Below, one piece after another: positions 53,155 through 62,162 of a DNA stretch of 64,000 nucleotides; position 1 is the first letter of the stretch, and each line of letters begins with the position of its first letter. This DNA comes from Leptospirillum ferrooxidans C2-3 (GTDB lineage: Bacteria; Nitrospirota; Leptospirillia; Leptospirillales; Leptospirillaceae), in contig NC_017094.1 of assembly GCF_000284315.1 (NCBI RefSeq), positions 899,486-963,485 of the forward strand, written 5' to 3'. Below the pieces are notes generated by a model. The model made no database searches. It saw nothing but the letters and a program-made list of their open reading frames with translations, and was not told where the DNA came from. The position numbers and the translations under genes are program-made.

Positions 53155-54579
53155 TTGGCGCAGGTAGCTTGGGGGTATTGTCCATTGATCCGTCGAGTGG
53201 TTCACTTGCTCACCATCATCCATAATCCCATTTCCTGGACTTTGGGAAAACGTATCTTTTCCCTTTTTATCCTTATTTCTTTCTGGACACTTCCAACTCA
53301 GGGTGGCGTTCCGCACGCTCAAACTTCGGTGGCGAATGCTTCCGTAAGCCTTCCTAAGGAGCAGCTTCCCAAACTGCTTGCCGTTTCGACTCCTTCCTCT
53401 GCTTCTGCCGGGCCTGATCTGCTTGGCTCTGTTGTGTCCGGTCATCCGGATGTTCTGAATGTTCAGGGAAAACCTGCCATTCGTTTCAATTCCAATCTTC
53501 CTGTCCTTGATCCCGATTTTCTTCCATCGTTTCACACACCTGTCGGTGATCATTTTGAGACGAAAACGGACGAAGGATATGTGATTACATGGACTGTCCG
53601 TCCATCCCTGCAGAAGGATGTCGCCAAGTTTGTTCTTCGAAACAGGGTGCCTTATGGGATGTTTGTTGCTGTTGATCCAAAAACAGGGGCATTCTTGGCT
53701 TTTTATGGCAGCCAAGGCAGGACTGAGTCCGATAGTCTGGTTCAGAAAGCATCCTATCCTGCTGCTTCTATGTTCAAGGTTGTTACGACTGCAGATGCAC
53801 TTGAGAACAGGAAAATCAACCCTGATACAGAGATTTATTTTCATGGGTGTCTCTATTGCATCGGTCCGGCTTATTGGACAGATAACCGGCGTAGGGATCG
53901 TCTCCATCTCACTGTGACAGAAGCTCTTGGTAAATCTGTTAACATGATTTTCGCAAAAATTGCACTGCGCTACCTGACGCCTCAGAATCTTCAGTCAATG
54001 GCGGACCGCTTTGGATTTAATAAGGAAATCGATTCTGATGTTCCTTTTGAAATGAGTTCAGCTGTTATCCCGTCAGATAGGGCAGGTTTTGCACGAAGTG
54101 CCGCTGGTTTTGGTCAGGTGCTTATCAGTCCGATTCATGCAGCCGTAATTGCAGGGGCTTTATCAAATGGTGGCGTGATGATGCGTCCTCATTTGATTGA
54201 AAGTATCAAGGGGCCAGACGGTAAAGTTTTTTTCCAGCCAAAGCCACAGGTTTTGGCAGTTGTTGCGGATGCAAGGATATCTTCGACCCTTCTGTCAATG
54301 ATGCACTCTACCACAGTCAAAGGTACAGGACGGCGTGCCTTTTTTCGGTGGCATAATGATCCTATCCTTCGCAAGATATCCGTTGCAGGGAAGACCGGAA
54401 CTCTGTCCGGTCTCCATCCGGAAGGTCTTTATGAATGGTTTATGGGGATGGCGCCTGTTGGGACACCCCGAATCGCGGTAGCAGCTTTAACGATTGATCG
54501 AGGTTACTGGCGAATAAAAGGAACGGATATTGCAAGCCGGGGACTTCGAACATATTTTAGGAAGAATGCGGACGAGTAG
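53155..54579 (+). CDS. Penicillin-binding protein with transpeptidase domain
   Basis: The protein (474 residues from TTG 53155) has a basic N-terminus and a hydrophobic segment at about 33-46, then a linker and a transpeptidase domain with the three active-site motifs: SMFK at 205-208, SVN at 261-263, and KTG at 413-415. It crosslinks peptidoglycan in the periplasm. It lacks a glycosyltransferase domain and is shorter than class B PBPs, so it may be a minimal transpeptidase or endopeptidase-like. Start choice is uncertain: TTG 53185 follows GGGGG. Confidence 0.88.
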   Translation: MAQVAWGYCPLIRRVVHLLTIIHNPISWTLGKRIFSLFILISFWTLPTQGGVPHAQTSVANASVSLPKEQLPKLLAVSTPSSASAGPDLLGSVVSGHPDVLNVQGKPAIRFNSNLPVLDPDFLPSFHTPVGDHFETKTDEGYVITWTVRPSLQKDVAKFVLRNRVPYGMFVAVDPKTGAFLAFYGSQGRTESDSLVQKASYPAASMFKVVTTADALENRKINPDTEIYFHGCLYCIGPAYWTDNRRRDRLHLTVTEALGKSVNMIFAKIALRYLTPQNLQSMADRFGFNKEIDSDVPFEMSSAVIPSDRAGFARSAAGFGQVLISPIHAAVIAGALSNGGVMMRPHLIESIKGPDGKVFFQPKPQVLAVVADARISSTLLSMMHSTTVKGTGRRAFFRWHNDPILRKISVAGKTGTLSGLHPEGLYEWFMGMAPVGTPRIAVAALTIDRGYWRIKGTDIASRGLRTYFRKNADE

Positions 54580-54727
54580 AATCATCGAAATGAACGGTAT
54601 CTCTGATCGATCCTTGCAATTGATGATCCCATTCAAAAGTGTTGGTTGTGCTTCTTTGTAGATTCTTGAGTCAGTTGGTATGAATCGTTTATTCGGCTGC
54701 TGGTGGCTTTGAAAGGGAGGAAAACAC

Positions 54728-55138
54728 ATGGTAATGGTAAAAAAAGTAATGACCAAAAATCCGATGACCGTTGAGATGACAACAACTGCACGCGAAGTGG
54801 CTGAAATTATGAAGACAAAGAAGGTGGGCAGCCTTTTGGTGATGCAGGGTGAAAAAACGGTTGGAATCATTACCGAAGCAGATATTGTCAGGCGGGTAGT
54901 GGGTGAAGATCGTGTTCCATACGTGACAACTGTTTCAACGATCATGAGTGCTCCAGTTCTTTCAATCAACTCTGATGCGTCCATTTATGATGCCCAGGAT
55001 TTGATGGACAAACATCATATTCGTCATTTGTTGGTGATGGAAGAAGATGAGGTTGTTGGGTTGATATCCATTCGGGACCTTATTCATCCAGCCTACCTTG
55101 GAAGAGAAGATTCCTGGGATAGTGGCCATACGGAATAG
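54728..55138 (+). CDS. Two-CBS-domain protein
   Basis: The 136-residue protein consists of two CBS motifs in tandem: VKKVMTKNPMTVEMTTTAREVAEIM and VSTIMSAPVLSINSDASIYDAQDLM, each followed by the strand-helix repeat (VGIITEADIV, VGLISIRDLI). Such Bateman modules bind AMP, ATP or SAM and sense energy state. GGGAGG precedes ATG 54728. It is a stand-alone protein followed by a terminator. Confidence 0.92.
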   Translation: MVMVKKVMTKNPMTVEMTTTAREVAEIMKTKKVGSLLVMQGEKTVGIITEADIVRRVVGEDRVPYVTTVSTIMSAPVLSINSDASIYDAQDLMDKHHIRHLLVMEEDEVVGLISIRDLIHPAYLGREDSWDSGHTE

Positions 55139-55152
55139 ACTTTATGTGATGG

Positions 55153-55188
55153 GGGGCAGAAAACAACTATCTGCCCCTCATATCTTTT
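55153..55188 (+). terminator. Rho-independent terminator after the CBS-protein gene
   Basis: The arms GGGGCAGA (55153-55160) and TCTGCCCC (55170-55177) form an eight-base stem with a nine-base loop, followed by a T-rich end (TATCTTTT). Confidence 0.8.
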
Positions 55189-55268
55189 AGGATTCTATTC
55201 AATCTTTTTTCCAACCTTCTTTTTTTCCCCCCATCCGACCTTCCAGCCATATTTTTTTATCTCACTAC

Positions 55269-55297
55269 TTGACAAGTCTTTTTTTTCTCTCTAGAGT
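55269..55297 (+). promoter_or_regulatory. Candidate promoter P1 upstream of the lipoprotein/outer-membrane gene pair
   Basis: A perfect TTGACA at 55269-55274 is followed after 17 bases by TAGAGT at 55292-55297. The Fur-box match begins six bases downstream, so the transcription start would fall inside it. Confidence 0.5.
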
Positions 55298-55302
55298 TAA
55301 TT

Positions 55303-55321
55303 GAAAACGATAGTCATTATC
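55303..55321 (+). promoter_or_regulatory. Fur-box-like site
   Basis: The 19 bases GAAAACGATAGTCATTATC match 16 of 19 positions of the consensus GATAATGATAATCATTATC. The site lies between two predicted promoters, a position fit for iron-dependent repression of the genes at 55455 and 56041. Other Fur-family sites look similar, so the regulator is not certain. Confidence 0.6.
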
Positions 55322-55334
55322 AAATATTTTTTCG

Positions 55335-55363
55335 TTGACATTGCTCTTCCTGTTGATTAAGAT
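55335..55363 (+). promoter_or_regulatory. Candidate promoter P2 upstream of the lipoprotein/outer-membrane gene pair
   Basis: A perfect TTGACA at 55335-55340 and TAAGAT at 55358-55363 are spaced by 17 bases. Together with P1 it brackets the Fur-like site. Confidence 0.5.
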
Positions 55364-55454
55364 GATACCCGGTATCTATGATATTTAGTCTCATGATGAT
55401 TTTGATTGATTCATCGAATGATATTTTCGATCAATGAGAATTGGGGGAAACATT

Positions 55455-56048
55455 ATGTACCGTATGAGAAATATCTTATGTCGCTTGACACGACTTTTTC
55501 CTGTTTTCCTATTATTTCTGGCTTTCTCAACCTTGCTTGCTTGTTCAACAGGAGCTCCTTCCTTGTCAAGGCAGGAGCTTTATGGAGCTTTTTCCAAAGA
55601 TGAAAAAGCGGGGGATCTTCGGAAGGCAAGACTGGATCTTTCCGATATTTTGAAAAGCCATCCCAGAGATCCGATTGCATGGAATGATCTCGCTTATCTT
55701 GATTTTCTTTCACATCATTACAAGAAGGCACAAGGTGCTTTGGCACAAGGTCTGGCGCTGAACCCCAATGATCACTTCCTTCTCTTGAACAAGGCAAGAT
55801 TGTTCCTGGCTGAAGGGAAAAACGAAAAAGCCAGAAGGGTTCTTCTTTCCATGATGGCATCCCGCCCATGGCCAAAAGGTTTTCGTATGATCTTGGCCAT
55901 TGCTGATCTGAGAACAGGGCATCGTGATTCTGCAAGAGTTCTTTTCTCGGAAATTCTGGCAGAAAGACCCTCCGATAAACTTGCTTCCATTTATCTCTCT
56001 CGTTTGTCGTTACGGCACCCCTCTCTTGGAGATTTTTCAAATGGCTAA
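55455..56048 (+). CDS. TPR-containing lipoprotein
   Basis: The 197-residue protein has a lipoprotein signal with lipobox TLLAC (Cys about 30) and TPR-like repeats (NDLAYLDFLSHHYKKAQGAL, LLNKARLFLAEGKNEKARRVL). ATG 55455 has GGGGG seven bases upstream and is preferred to ATG 55434. It overlaps the next gene by eight bases and is probably co-transcribed with it behind the Fur-like site. Confidence 0.8.
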   Translation: MYRMRNILCRLTRLFPVFLLFLAFSTLLACSTGAPSLSRQELYGAFSKDEKAGDLRKARLDLSDILKSHPRDPIAWNDLAYLDFLSHHYKKAQGALAQGLALNPNDHFLLLNKARLFLAEGKNEKARRVLLSMMASRPWPKGFRMILAIADLRTGHRDSARVLFSEILAERPSDKLASIYLSRLSLRHPSLGDFSNG

Positions 56049-57129
56049 GAGTATTCGTTTTGTCTCAAGGCGTTTTTTTCCTGTCATGACTTTTTTTTTC
56101 TTGGTGTTTTCTTCCCCCCATTCTGTGAGAGCCGAAGATCCTCCCCTTGGGCTAACTCCTCCTTCAGCTTATGAAGAGGACAGGAACAAGGACCTGATTC
56201 CAGATCTTGAACCGCTCGAGCCAGTTTATTTGCCATGGGGGCCCAATACGAGTGGTCCAAACTTTACGGGGACAGCGGAGGTTGAACCCGTCGGATCGTT
56301 TTTTATAGAGCCATACTGGTTTGACTATATTCAGCCCGGTCTTGGATTCTCATCACTTTCGATGCCGGAGAGAATCTCCATCGGACTTATGGAGAATTGG
56401 GAGTTCGATATGTCGATTCCCTTTGTCTCGAACCATGGAAGTGCCCCTACCACTCCCAATGGCCAATCGATCAACAGTTTTGGAATGGGGGACACTCTTC
56501 TGTGGGTCAAAAGGCAGCTGACATCCGATTCTGATGTCTATCATTTCTGGGCCCGCCCAGCTGTGACAATCGAAGGTCAGGTAACATTGCCCACCGGGCA
56601 TTTCCTGAATCTCAATCCCCAGCTTTATGGTGTTGATCAGACCGGTGACGGGACCTATAACGAAGGCTTGTATGTTATCCTGAGGAAACATTTCAAGCCA
56701 TTTATGTTTTATCTCCAGGTGGGAGACATTATTGAAAATCCAACCGATGTTGGTCCCGGATTTACCTTCAATAATGGTCTTGCCGTTACTGGGGCTTCCC
56801 AATCGGTTTTAAATGGCAATCTCCTTTATTATGCGGGAGCACTGGAGCATGTTTTAAATGATAAGTGGGGAGCCGGTTATGTTTTGGAGTTCTTTGGGGA
56901 AAGCCAGTCGGGACAGAGTCTTTTTGGGGCAGCGAATGCTCCCGCATGGTCTTTTTTCTGGATTGATCCTGCGATAGAGTTTTCATGGCCGAATGAAGGG
57001 GCTGTGACTGTGACATGGGGGGCCGGGATTGCTCTTCCTGTCTATCAGTCCAATTATCCGCAGACGTTCACACCACTTGGGACCGTTACGATTTATTATA
57101 ACGGCCCCTTTGGATATCGCGGGGAGTAA
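56041..57129 (+). CDS. Outer-membrane transporter/porin-like protein
   Basis: The 362-residue protein has a signal peptide (FFPVMTFFFLVFSSPHSVRA) and then strand-rich segments with many aromatics and Gly, ending in YYNGPFGYRGE. Internal pieces such as VEPVGSFFIEPYWFDY and GDTLLWVKRQL look like transporter-type outer-membrane proteins. I chose ATG 56041, not the longer frame, because the signal peptide begins there and GGAG lies nine bases upstream. Function unknown; a link to iron is suggested only by the Fur-like site. Confidence 0.72.
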   Translation: MAKSIRFVSRRFFPVMTFFFLVFSSPHSVRAEDPPLGLTPPSAYEEDRNKDLIPDLEPLEPVYLPWGPNTSGPNFTGTAEVEPVGSFFIEPYWFDYIQPGLGFSSLSMPERISIGLMENWEFDMSIPFVSNHGSAPTTPNGQSINSFGMGDTLLWVKRQLTSDSDVYHFWARPAVTIEGQVTLPTGHFLNLNPQLYGVDQTGDGTYNEGLYVILRKHFKPFMFYLQVGDIIENPTDVGPGFTFNNGLAVTGASQSVLNGNLLYYAGALEHVLNDKWGAGYVLEFFGESQSGQSLFGAANAPAWSFFWIDPAIEFSWPNEGAVTVTWGAGIALPVYQSNYPQTFTPLGTVTIYYNGPFGYRGE

Positions 57130-57136
57130 TTTCTTC

Positions 57137-58261
57137 CTACAAAAGGACCTGCGCTTTGATCATGCTTTCTGAAAGAAGCCGGGTAAATGTGTCTTCCCAG
57201 TGATTGGTCACGCAGATCCGGATGCATTCCTCTCCAACCGGGACAGTGGGGGAACGGATGACAGGAGCGAGGAGCCCGTTCTCCTTTAGGGAAGATGAGA
57301 TCATCTCAAGTTTTTCAATAGGGCCCTTGATGGAAAGGATCGGAGAAGAAGAGATGGGAAGTCCGATCGCTTCCCGAACCTTTCTGACTCGAGAATGCAG
57401 ATTTTCGACGAGTTCACCGTTCTCATCAAGAATGGTCAGAGCCTCAAGGTTTCCTGCAAGAACTCCGGGGGGAAGAGCGGTGGTATAGATAAGGCTTCTC
57501 CCAGTGGAAAGAACCAGTTCCCGTATGAGCGGGTGACAAACGGTGTAACCTCCCAGTCCCCCCAATGCTTTGGAAAATGTTCCTGTCAGAACGATCCGTT
57601 GAGGATTGAACGCGAGTGACGCATGCTCAAGACCGCCCCGCCCCTCCTGTCCCAGAGTCCCTGTCCCATGAGCATCATCAAGTAGCAGAATCCCATCAAA
57701 CTCATCACAAAGGTTCAGTAATGCAGCAATGGGACTACGGTTGCCATTCATACTGAAAAGAGACTCCGTTACAATAATGAACGATTCTCCCAGAGGCCGT
57801 TTTTCAAGCATTCCCCTGAGGGCTTCAAGATCGTTATGGGGGAAAATCTGGTACTGGCATCCAGACAACCTGATACCATCGATAATGGATGCATGATTAT
57901 GGCTATCGGAATAAATAAAGGGATAGATTGTCGAGAGGGCCAGGATCAAGGATATATTGGCCTGGTATCCTGTCGAGAAGACAATGGACGATGGTCCTCC
58001 CTTGAAATCGGCGATCGCTTCTTCAAGCATTCCATTTAAGGGGTGATTTCCTGATAAAAATCGGGATCCTGTAGCGCCGGCTCCGTCAGAGGCAGTTGTT
58101 TTTACGATTGCTTCTATAACTGAAGGGTGACGGGACAGACCCAGATAGTCGTTTGAAGAAAGGTGGCGATAGGAAGGTGATGGAAGACTTTTCCTTCGTC
58201 CAGCCTCGTAAATTCTGGATAACTGGGATTCTATCCTGGATTTGAATGAATCGGTGGGCAT
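57137..58261 (-). CDS. bioF: 8-amino-7-oxononanoate synthase BioF
   Basis: The 374-residue PLP enzyme condenses pimeloyl-CoA (or -ACP) with alanine in biotin synthesis. Visible: YLGLSRHPSV, GSRFLSGNHPLNGMLEEAIA, SNSHNHAS-like YSDSHNHASIIDG, DDAHGTGTLG, and the PLP Lys in LTGTFSKALGGLGGY. ATG 58261 has AGGAG five bases upstream. The gene overlaps the end of bioW by 31 bases. Its stop is eight bases from the convergent outer-membrane gene. Confidence 0.94.
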   Translation of the reverse strand: MPTDSFKSRIESQLSRIYEAGRRKSLPSPSYRHLSSNDYLGLSRHPSVIEAIVKTTASDGAGATGSRFLSGNHPLNGMLEEAIADFKGGPSSIVFSTGYQANISLILALSTIYPFIYSDSHNHASIIDGIRLSGCQYQIFPHNDLEALRGMLEKRPLGESFIIVTESLFSMNGNRSPIAALLNLCDEFDGILLLDDAHGTGTLGQEGRGGLEHASLAFNPQRIVLTGTFSKALGGLGGYTVCHPLIRELVLSTGRSLIYTTALPPGVLAGNLEALTILDENGELVENLHSRVRKVREAIGLPISSSPILSIKGPIEKLEMISSSLKENGLLAPVIRSPTVPVGEECIRICVTNHWEDTFTRLLSESMIKAQVLL

Positions 58262-59184
58262 TCGAGCTCCTGTTTGCATGTGAAAAGAAGATCTTCAAGA
58301 TGTTGTGGAGGGGAGATCGGAGACATTTTGTCAAAGAGAACGGAAGTCTCTTTCAGGCCAGCGATCAGGGCAGTCAACTCATCATCATCGGGGATCCTGT
58401 TCAGAAGATAAATCCTTCCCCCTCCGGTCATTCCGGCTTTTTTCATATGGGGTAGCCTGATGTAGGCAATATCTTTGGCTGCAATATAGCCTGTTGTGTA
58501 AGTCGGGTCATCGGATATACACAGTTCAAGATGGATCAGGGGTTGGGCGACGACTTTTGATGCCAGCATCAGTGCTTCAGGAAAGCGCCTTCCGGAGATT
58601 CCGTTTGATTCTGCTGATGCTTCAAGTTCTTCTTTTGTTTTCCATTCCATTCCAATATGAGTTGTTCTGACTCCTTCCTCAGGAACAGGTATCTTCTCCC
58701 CGGAAGGGGAGAGAAGTATCGCACCCCATAGCGGATTGGCGGTTGGTTTAAGGAGAGAGTCGATACAATCGAGTATCTTTTGGGTTGATTTTTCTTGGTC
58801 GACAGAGATCTTTCCAAGGGAGAAAAGCAGAAAGGACCTTATAAAGGATCGTGTGGTTTCTTCGCTCTCCGAATGGAGTTGTCGAACCGGCAGAAGCTGG
58901 GACCTTTGAAGATGTTCCGGTGCGACTCCATCCACCCTGATAGAAATGGTCAGATCGTTCTTGAGATGATGTGGTGCAGATCCAAGCCCTCTTTTGAAAA
59001 GCCGGGAAATACCTTCCTCAAGATTCCTTTCAAGGAGAATCTCCTCTCCTCCGGAACAATGCTTTCCATTTAAGGATGCTCTCATCCGTATATTAAAGAA
59101 TCTCTCCGGGAGTTCCTCTTTGGACGATTCCGAATGGATGTGGTTTCGTTTGGGGCTGAAATCAGACTCAGTCACAGGTCTCAC
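58231..59184 (-). CDS. bioW: 6-carboxyhexanoate-CoA ligase (pimeloyl-CoA synthetase) BioW
   Basis: The protein (317 residues from GTG 59184) matches BioW: FNIRMRASLNG near the N-terminus, PLPVRQLH (for QPLPV), EALMLASKV and ELCISDDPTYTTGYIAAKDIAYIRLPHMKKAG (in parts). BioW activates free pimelate to pimeloyl-CoA. The N-terminus is about 30 residues longer than other BioW; a start nearer the RMRAS motif is possible but no better site is evident. It overlaps the bioB stop and leads into bioF. Confidence 0.9.
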   Translation of the reverse strand: MRPVTESDFSPKRNHIHSESSKEELPERFFNIRMRASLNGKHCSGGEEILLERNLEEGISRLFKRGLGSAPHHLKNDLTISIRVDGVAPEHLQRSQLLPVRQLHSESEETTRSFIRSFLLFSLGKISVDQEKSTQKILDCIDSLLKPTANPLWGAILLSPSGEKIPVPEEGVRTTHIGMEWKTKEELEASAESNGISGRRFPEALMLASKVVAQPLIHLELCISDDPTYTTGYIAAKDIAYIRLPHMKKAGMTGGGRIYLLNRIPDDDELTALIAGLKETSVLFDKMSPISPPQHLEDLLFTCKQELECPPIHSNPG

Positions 59185-60304
59185 CCATCTTTTTCATATT
59201 CACAAAGGAGATTTGTCCGGTGGTTACGGGAATATTGATTTCCAAAATCGAACCGGATGGGTCAACTGGCATTTGCCCTGTTAGCGGATCTTTGGAAAGG
59301 GTATGTCCCATGTCCTTGATCATTTGAATATCATCGAGTGGAGGTCTCCCCATGCGAGTCAGGTAATTTCCGATCATGACCCCGTCGGCGCCATGTCTGA
59401 AAATTTCCGGATGGCGTCCTCCCAGTGCCTGGACTCTTCCTCCGGTGATCCGGATTTCTTTTGTTGGAAGCATATATCGGGCGACGGCAATGGACCGGAG
59501 TGCTTCTTCTGGTCCGATTCCGGCTCCTTCATCGTATAGGGGCGTTCCGGGGATGGGGACCAGAAAGTTGAGGGGAATGGAATCGACATTGAGTTCCCTG
59601 AGTGTCTGAAGCATTGAAACCCTGTCCTTTTCCGACTCGCCGAGTCCAAAAATCCCTCCTGAACAGACGGAAATTCCCTTTGCCTGGGCTTTTTTGATCG
59701 TATCAACCCTGTCTTCCCATTGATGTGTTGTGACGATGTTTCCAAAATACTCTTTTGATGTTTCAAGATTATGGTGAAGTCGGTTCAAGCCTGAGTCTTT
59801 TAACTTCTCGAGAACGTCCTCAGAGAGGATTCCCAATGTTGCGCAGGACCAAACTTTCACATCCTTCCGTACGGTTTCGATCGACTGGCATATCGCTTCG
59901 ACTTCAATGGGGTCTGATAATCCCCGTCCCGAGGTTGCCACACAGAATCTTCTGGCACCGTTTGCAACAGCTAGGGTTGCTGTCTGAAGTATTTTTTCTT
60001 TTGAAACCATTTCAAACTCAGGAGAAATGGTGGAGTGATGGGAAGACTGGGAGCAGAAATGACAATCCTCTCCGCAGGCTCCGGATTTTGCATTCATTAC
60101 CGTACAGGGATCGATGGCATTGCCTCTGAAGGTTTCCCTGATCAGGGAGGCCCCCTCCATGATCTTTTCGGAATATTCGTGAGGGAGTGAAAAGAGCCAA
60201 ATCGCATCATCCGCGCTGATCCCTTCTCCGGACAACGCGAGGTTGGTCAGTGAGGAAAGTCGATCGAGTGATTGTTCGCAGGTTTTTTTATCGGGCACAG
60301 CCAT
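59168..60304 (-). CDS. bioB: Biotin synthase BioB
   Basis: The 378-residue radical-SAM enzyme inserts sulfur into dethiobiotin. The CxxxCxxC cluster is C77, C81, C84 in SGACGEDCHFCSQ. Other family segments: GARRFCVATSGRG, NRLHHNLETSKEYF, CSGGIFGLGES, PLNFLVPIPGTPL and ITGGRVQALGGRHPE. Slightly longer than the usual ~340-350. ATG 60304 has AAGGG six bases upstream. First of bioB-bioW-bioF; bioA and bioD are not in the window. Confidence 0.95.
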   Translation of the reverse strand: MAVPDKKTCEQSLDRLSSLTNLALSGEGISADDAIWLFSLPHEYSEKIMEGASLIRETFRGNAIDPCTVMNAKSGACGEDCHFCSQSSHHSTISPEFEMVSKEKILQTATLAVANGARRFCVATSGRGLSDPIEVEAICQSIETVRKDVKVWSCATLGILSEDVLEKLKDSGLNRLHHNLETSKEYFGNIVTTHQWEDRVDTIKKAQAKGISVCSGGIFGLGESEKDRVSMLQTLRELNVDSIPLNFLVPIPGTPLYDEGAGIGPEEALRSIAVARYMLPTKEIRITGGRVQALGGRHPEIFRHGADGVMIGNYLTRMGRPPLDDIQMIKDMGHTLSKDPLTGQMPVDPSGSILEINIPVTTGQISFVNMKKMGETCD

Positions 60305-60562
60305 TTTTTGCCCTTTCATATGATTAGATAAAGACAGGTTTCATTTGTTGTCACTCAGCTATATCCGTCTCCGGATCTTGCGGACAGACTTTTCCGGAAG
60401 AGAAGGACAGGAGAGTCCATTATAGCAGAGGTTGCGGCATATTCGTTCCAGGAGTTTGGGGGAAGAGGAAAGAGAAGATCCGATCCGCCTGTCCCTGAGG
60501 AAGGAGGATCGGATTGTGTTTTCGTGAAAAGTGAAATGGCTTGAAAGCCAAAAAAATGGATG
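60305..60562. other. Intergenic region upstream of bioB
   Basis: The arms ATCCGATCC (60478-60486) and GGATCGGAT (60506-60514) form a nine-base inverted repeat with a loop of about 19 bases. On the minus strand it is followed by a pyrimidine-rich tract, so it may end the flavin oxidoreductase transcript. No BirA-type dyad is seen upstream of bioB. Confidence 0.45.
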
Positions 60563-61651
60563 TTAGTCCATGGAAGGGTAGTCGGTATAGCCTTTTACGC
60601 CTCCACCGTAGAATGTTGTTGTATCGATCGGATTGAGATGTACCCCTTTTTTGAATCGCTCCACCAGATCGGGGTTGGCCAAAAAAGGACGTCCGAATGC
60701 TACGAGATCCGCAAGGCCACTTTTGAGAACATTGTTTCCTTTCTCCCGGTTATAATCGCCCGCGACAATGAGTGTTCCTGAGTAAAGTGGACGAAAAAAT
60801 CGGGCAGAGAGGTCCGGAGTTGGATGCTCTCCCTCCTGAATGGCAGGTTCTATAAGGTGAACATAGGACAGATTCAACTTCGAAAGTTTTTGCAGGACAT
60901 ATCCAAAGGTTTTCTGGGGGTTGCTATCGTTCATGTCGTTGAAGGTTCCCCCTGGTGAAAGCCTGATCCCGATGTTCTGACTGCCCCATACGCTTGTCGC
61001 AGCCTCGATAACTTCGAAGAGAAACCGCGCCCGGTTCTCGAGACTTCCCCCGTAAAGATCTGTCCTCTGATTGGTGCTGTCTTCCAAAAACTGGTCGATG
61101 AGGTAGCCATTGGCTCCATGAATCTCAACACCATCAAACCCGGCTTCCTTGGCGTTTCTGGCAGCCGTTTTGTATTGTTCGACTATTTGGGAAATCTCGG
61201 AAAGTTCCAGCGCGCGGGGCGTTGGGATCTCTTTAGGTCCTGTGGGTGTATAGGTTGTCATTCCCCTTGGAGCGATGGCCGATGGAGCAACCGGGAGATT
61301 TCCCTGGAGGAAATCAGGGTGGGAAATCCTGCCAACATGCCAAAGCTGGAGGTAGATAACCCCACCTTTTTTATGGACGGCTTCTGTGACCTTTTTCCAT
61401 GCGGCAATCTGTTCGGGCGAATGGATACCAGGTGTCTGAATATAGCCTTGTCCCCCGGGAGAGATCTGGGTCGCTTCTGTGATGATCAAACCTGCCGTTG
61501 CCCTTTGCTCATAGTAAGTTGCCATCAAGGGAGTGGGGGTGTTGCCTTCTCCAGCGCGACTTCTGGTCATTGGTGCCATCACCATCCTGTTTCGGAGGGT
61601 TGTTGTGCCAAGCTGGTATGATGAGAACAAGTCAACTGCGTTTTGGTTCAT
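60563..61651 (-). CDS. Old Yellow Enzyme family ene-reductase (NemA-like)
   Basis: The 362-residue FMN enzyme reduces activated double bonds, nitro compounds or quinones with NADPH. Family marks: LFSSYQLGTTTLRNRMVMAPMTRSRA, ATQISPGGQGY, QLWHVGRISHP, FDGVEIHGANGYLIDQFL with the FMN/catalytic His-Asn, and NRTDLYGGSLENRARF-like QRTDLYGGSLENRARF. It is downstream of an Rrf2-type regulator on the same strand, 65 bases apart, and is probably controlled by it in response to electrophiles. Confidence 0.93.
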   Translation of the reverse strand: MNQNAVDLFSSYQLGTTTLRNRMVMAPMTRSRAGEGNTPTPLMATYYEQRATAGLIITEATQISPGGQGYIQTPGIHSPEQIAAWKKVTEAVHKKGGVIYLQLWHVGRISHPDFLQGNLPVAPSAIAPRGMTTYTPTGPKEIPTPRALELSEISQIVEQYKTAARNAKEAGFDGVEIHGANGYLIDQFLEDSTNQRTDLYGGSLENRARFLFEVIEAATSVWGSQNIGIRLSPGGTFNDMNDSNPQKTFGYVLQKLSKLNLSYVHLIEPAIQEGEHPTPDLSARFFRPLYSGTLIVAGDYNREKGNNVLKSGLADLVAFGRPFLANPDLVERFKKGVHLNPIDTTTFYGGGVKGYTDYPSMD

Positions 61652-61716
61652 GGGGAAAATCTCCTTCTATGGGTGATGGGTCAGACGGAATCAGGTTATT
61701 GATTCCATTTCGTTTA

Positions 61717-62160
61717 TCAGGGAATCCCTTCGATCAATGCCGAAAGGGGAATCTGTTCAAGTGTTTTTTTAAGTGAATTCGTAACGGATTGAAAAACCGG
61801 GGCGATCAGCCTGTGCATATTAATGCTGACTGGACAGTCTGTATTGGGTGGGTTGGGATTGAATGCAAAAACTTCTCCCTGATCCACTGCTTCAAGAATG
61901 TCCAGAAGAGTAATCGATTCAGGAGCTCTGGACAAAGATACCCCTCCAGCTCTCCCTTGTCGTGAGATCACCAATCCCGCTTTTTTAAGATCCACCAGAA
62001 GTCTTCTGACAACAACAGGGTTGGTCTTGACACTCGACGCCAAAAGCTCCGAACTGATCCACTGACCTTCCAGCAGATCCGCCCGGGGCGGTTGTTTGGG
62101 AATATATCCGAGTCCCACCATGATGTGTGTTGCCACTGCGAATCGGCTACTTTGAATCAT
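61717..62160 (-). CDS. Rrf2-family transcriptional regulator
   Basis: The 147-residue protein has the Rrf2 winged helix (SSRFAVATHIMVGLGYI, SELLASSVKTNPVVVRRLLVDLKKAGLVISRQGRAGGVSLSRAPESITLLDILEAV, in parts). Only one Cys is visible (NTDCPVS), so it lacks the three-Cys Fe-S cluster of IscR/NsrR and is closer to YwnA-type members that sense by a single Cys or small ligand. It is next to the NemA-like gene and has an inverted repeat in its own promoter. Confidence 0.9.
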   Translation of the reverse strand: MIQSSRFAVATHIMVGLGYIPKQPPRADLLEGQWISSELLASSVKTNPVVVRRLLVDLKKAGLVISRQGRAGGVSLSRAPESITLLDILEAVDQGEVFAFNPNPPNTDCPVSINMHRLIAPVFQSVTNSLKKTLEQIPLSALIEGIP

Positions 62161-62162
62161 AC

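Noticed and set aside
60305-60562. A BirA-type operator upstream of bioB
   Set aside because: I looked for a TTGTAAC ... GTTACAA dyad and found none in this region.
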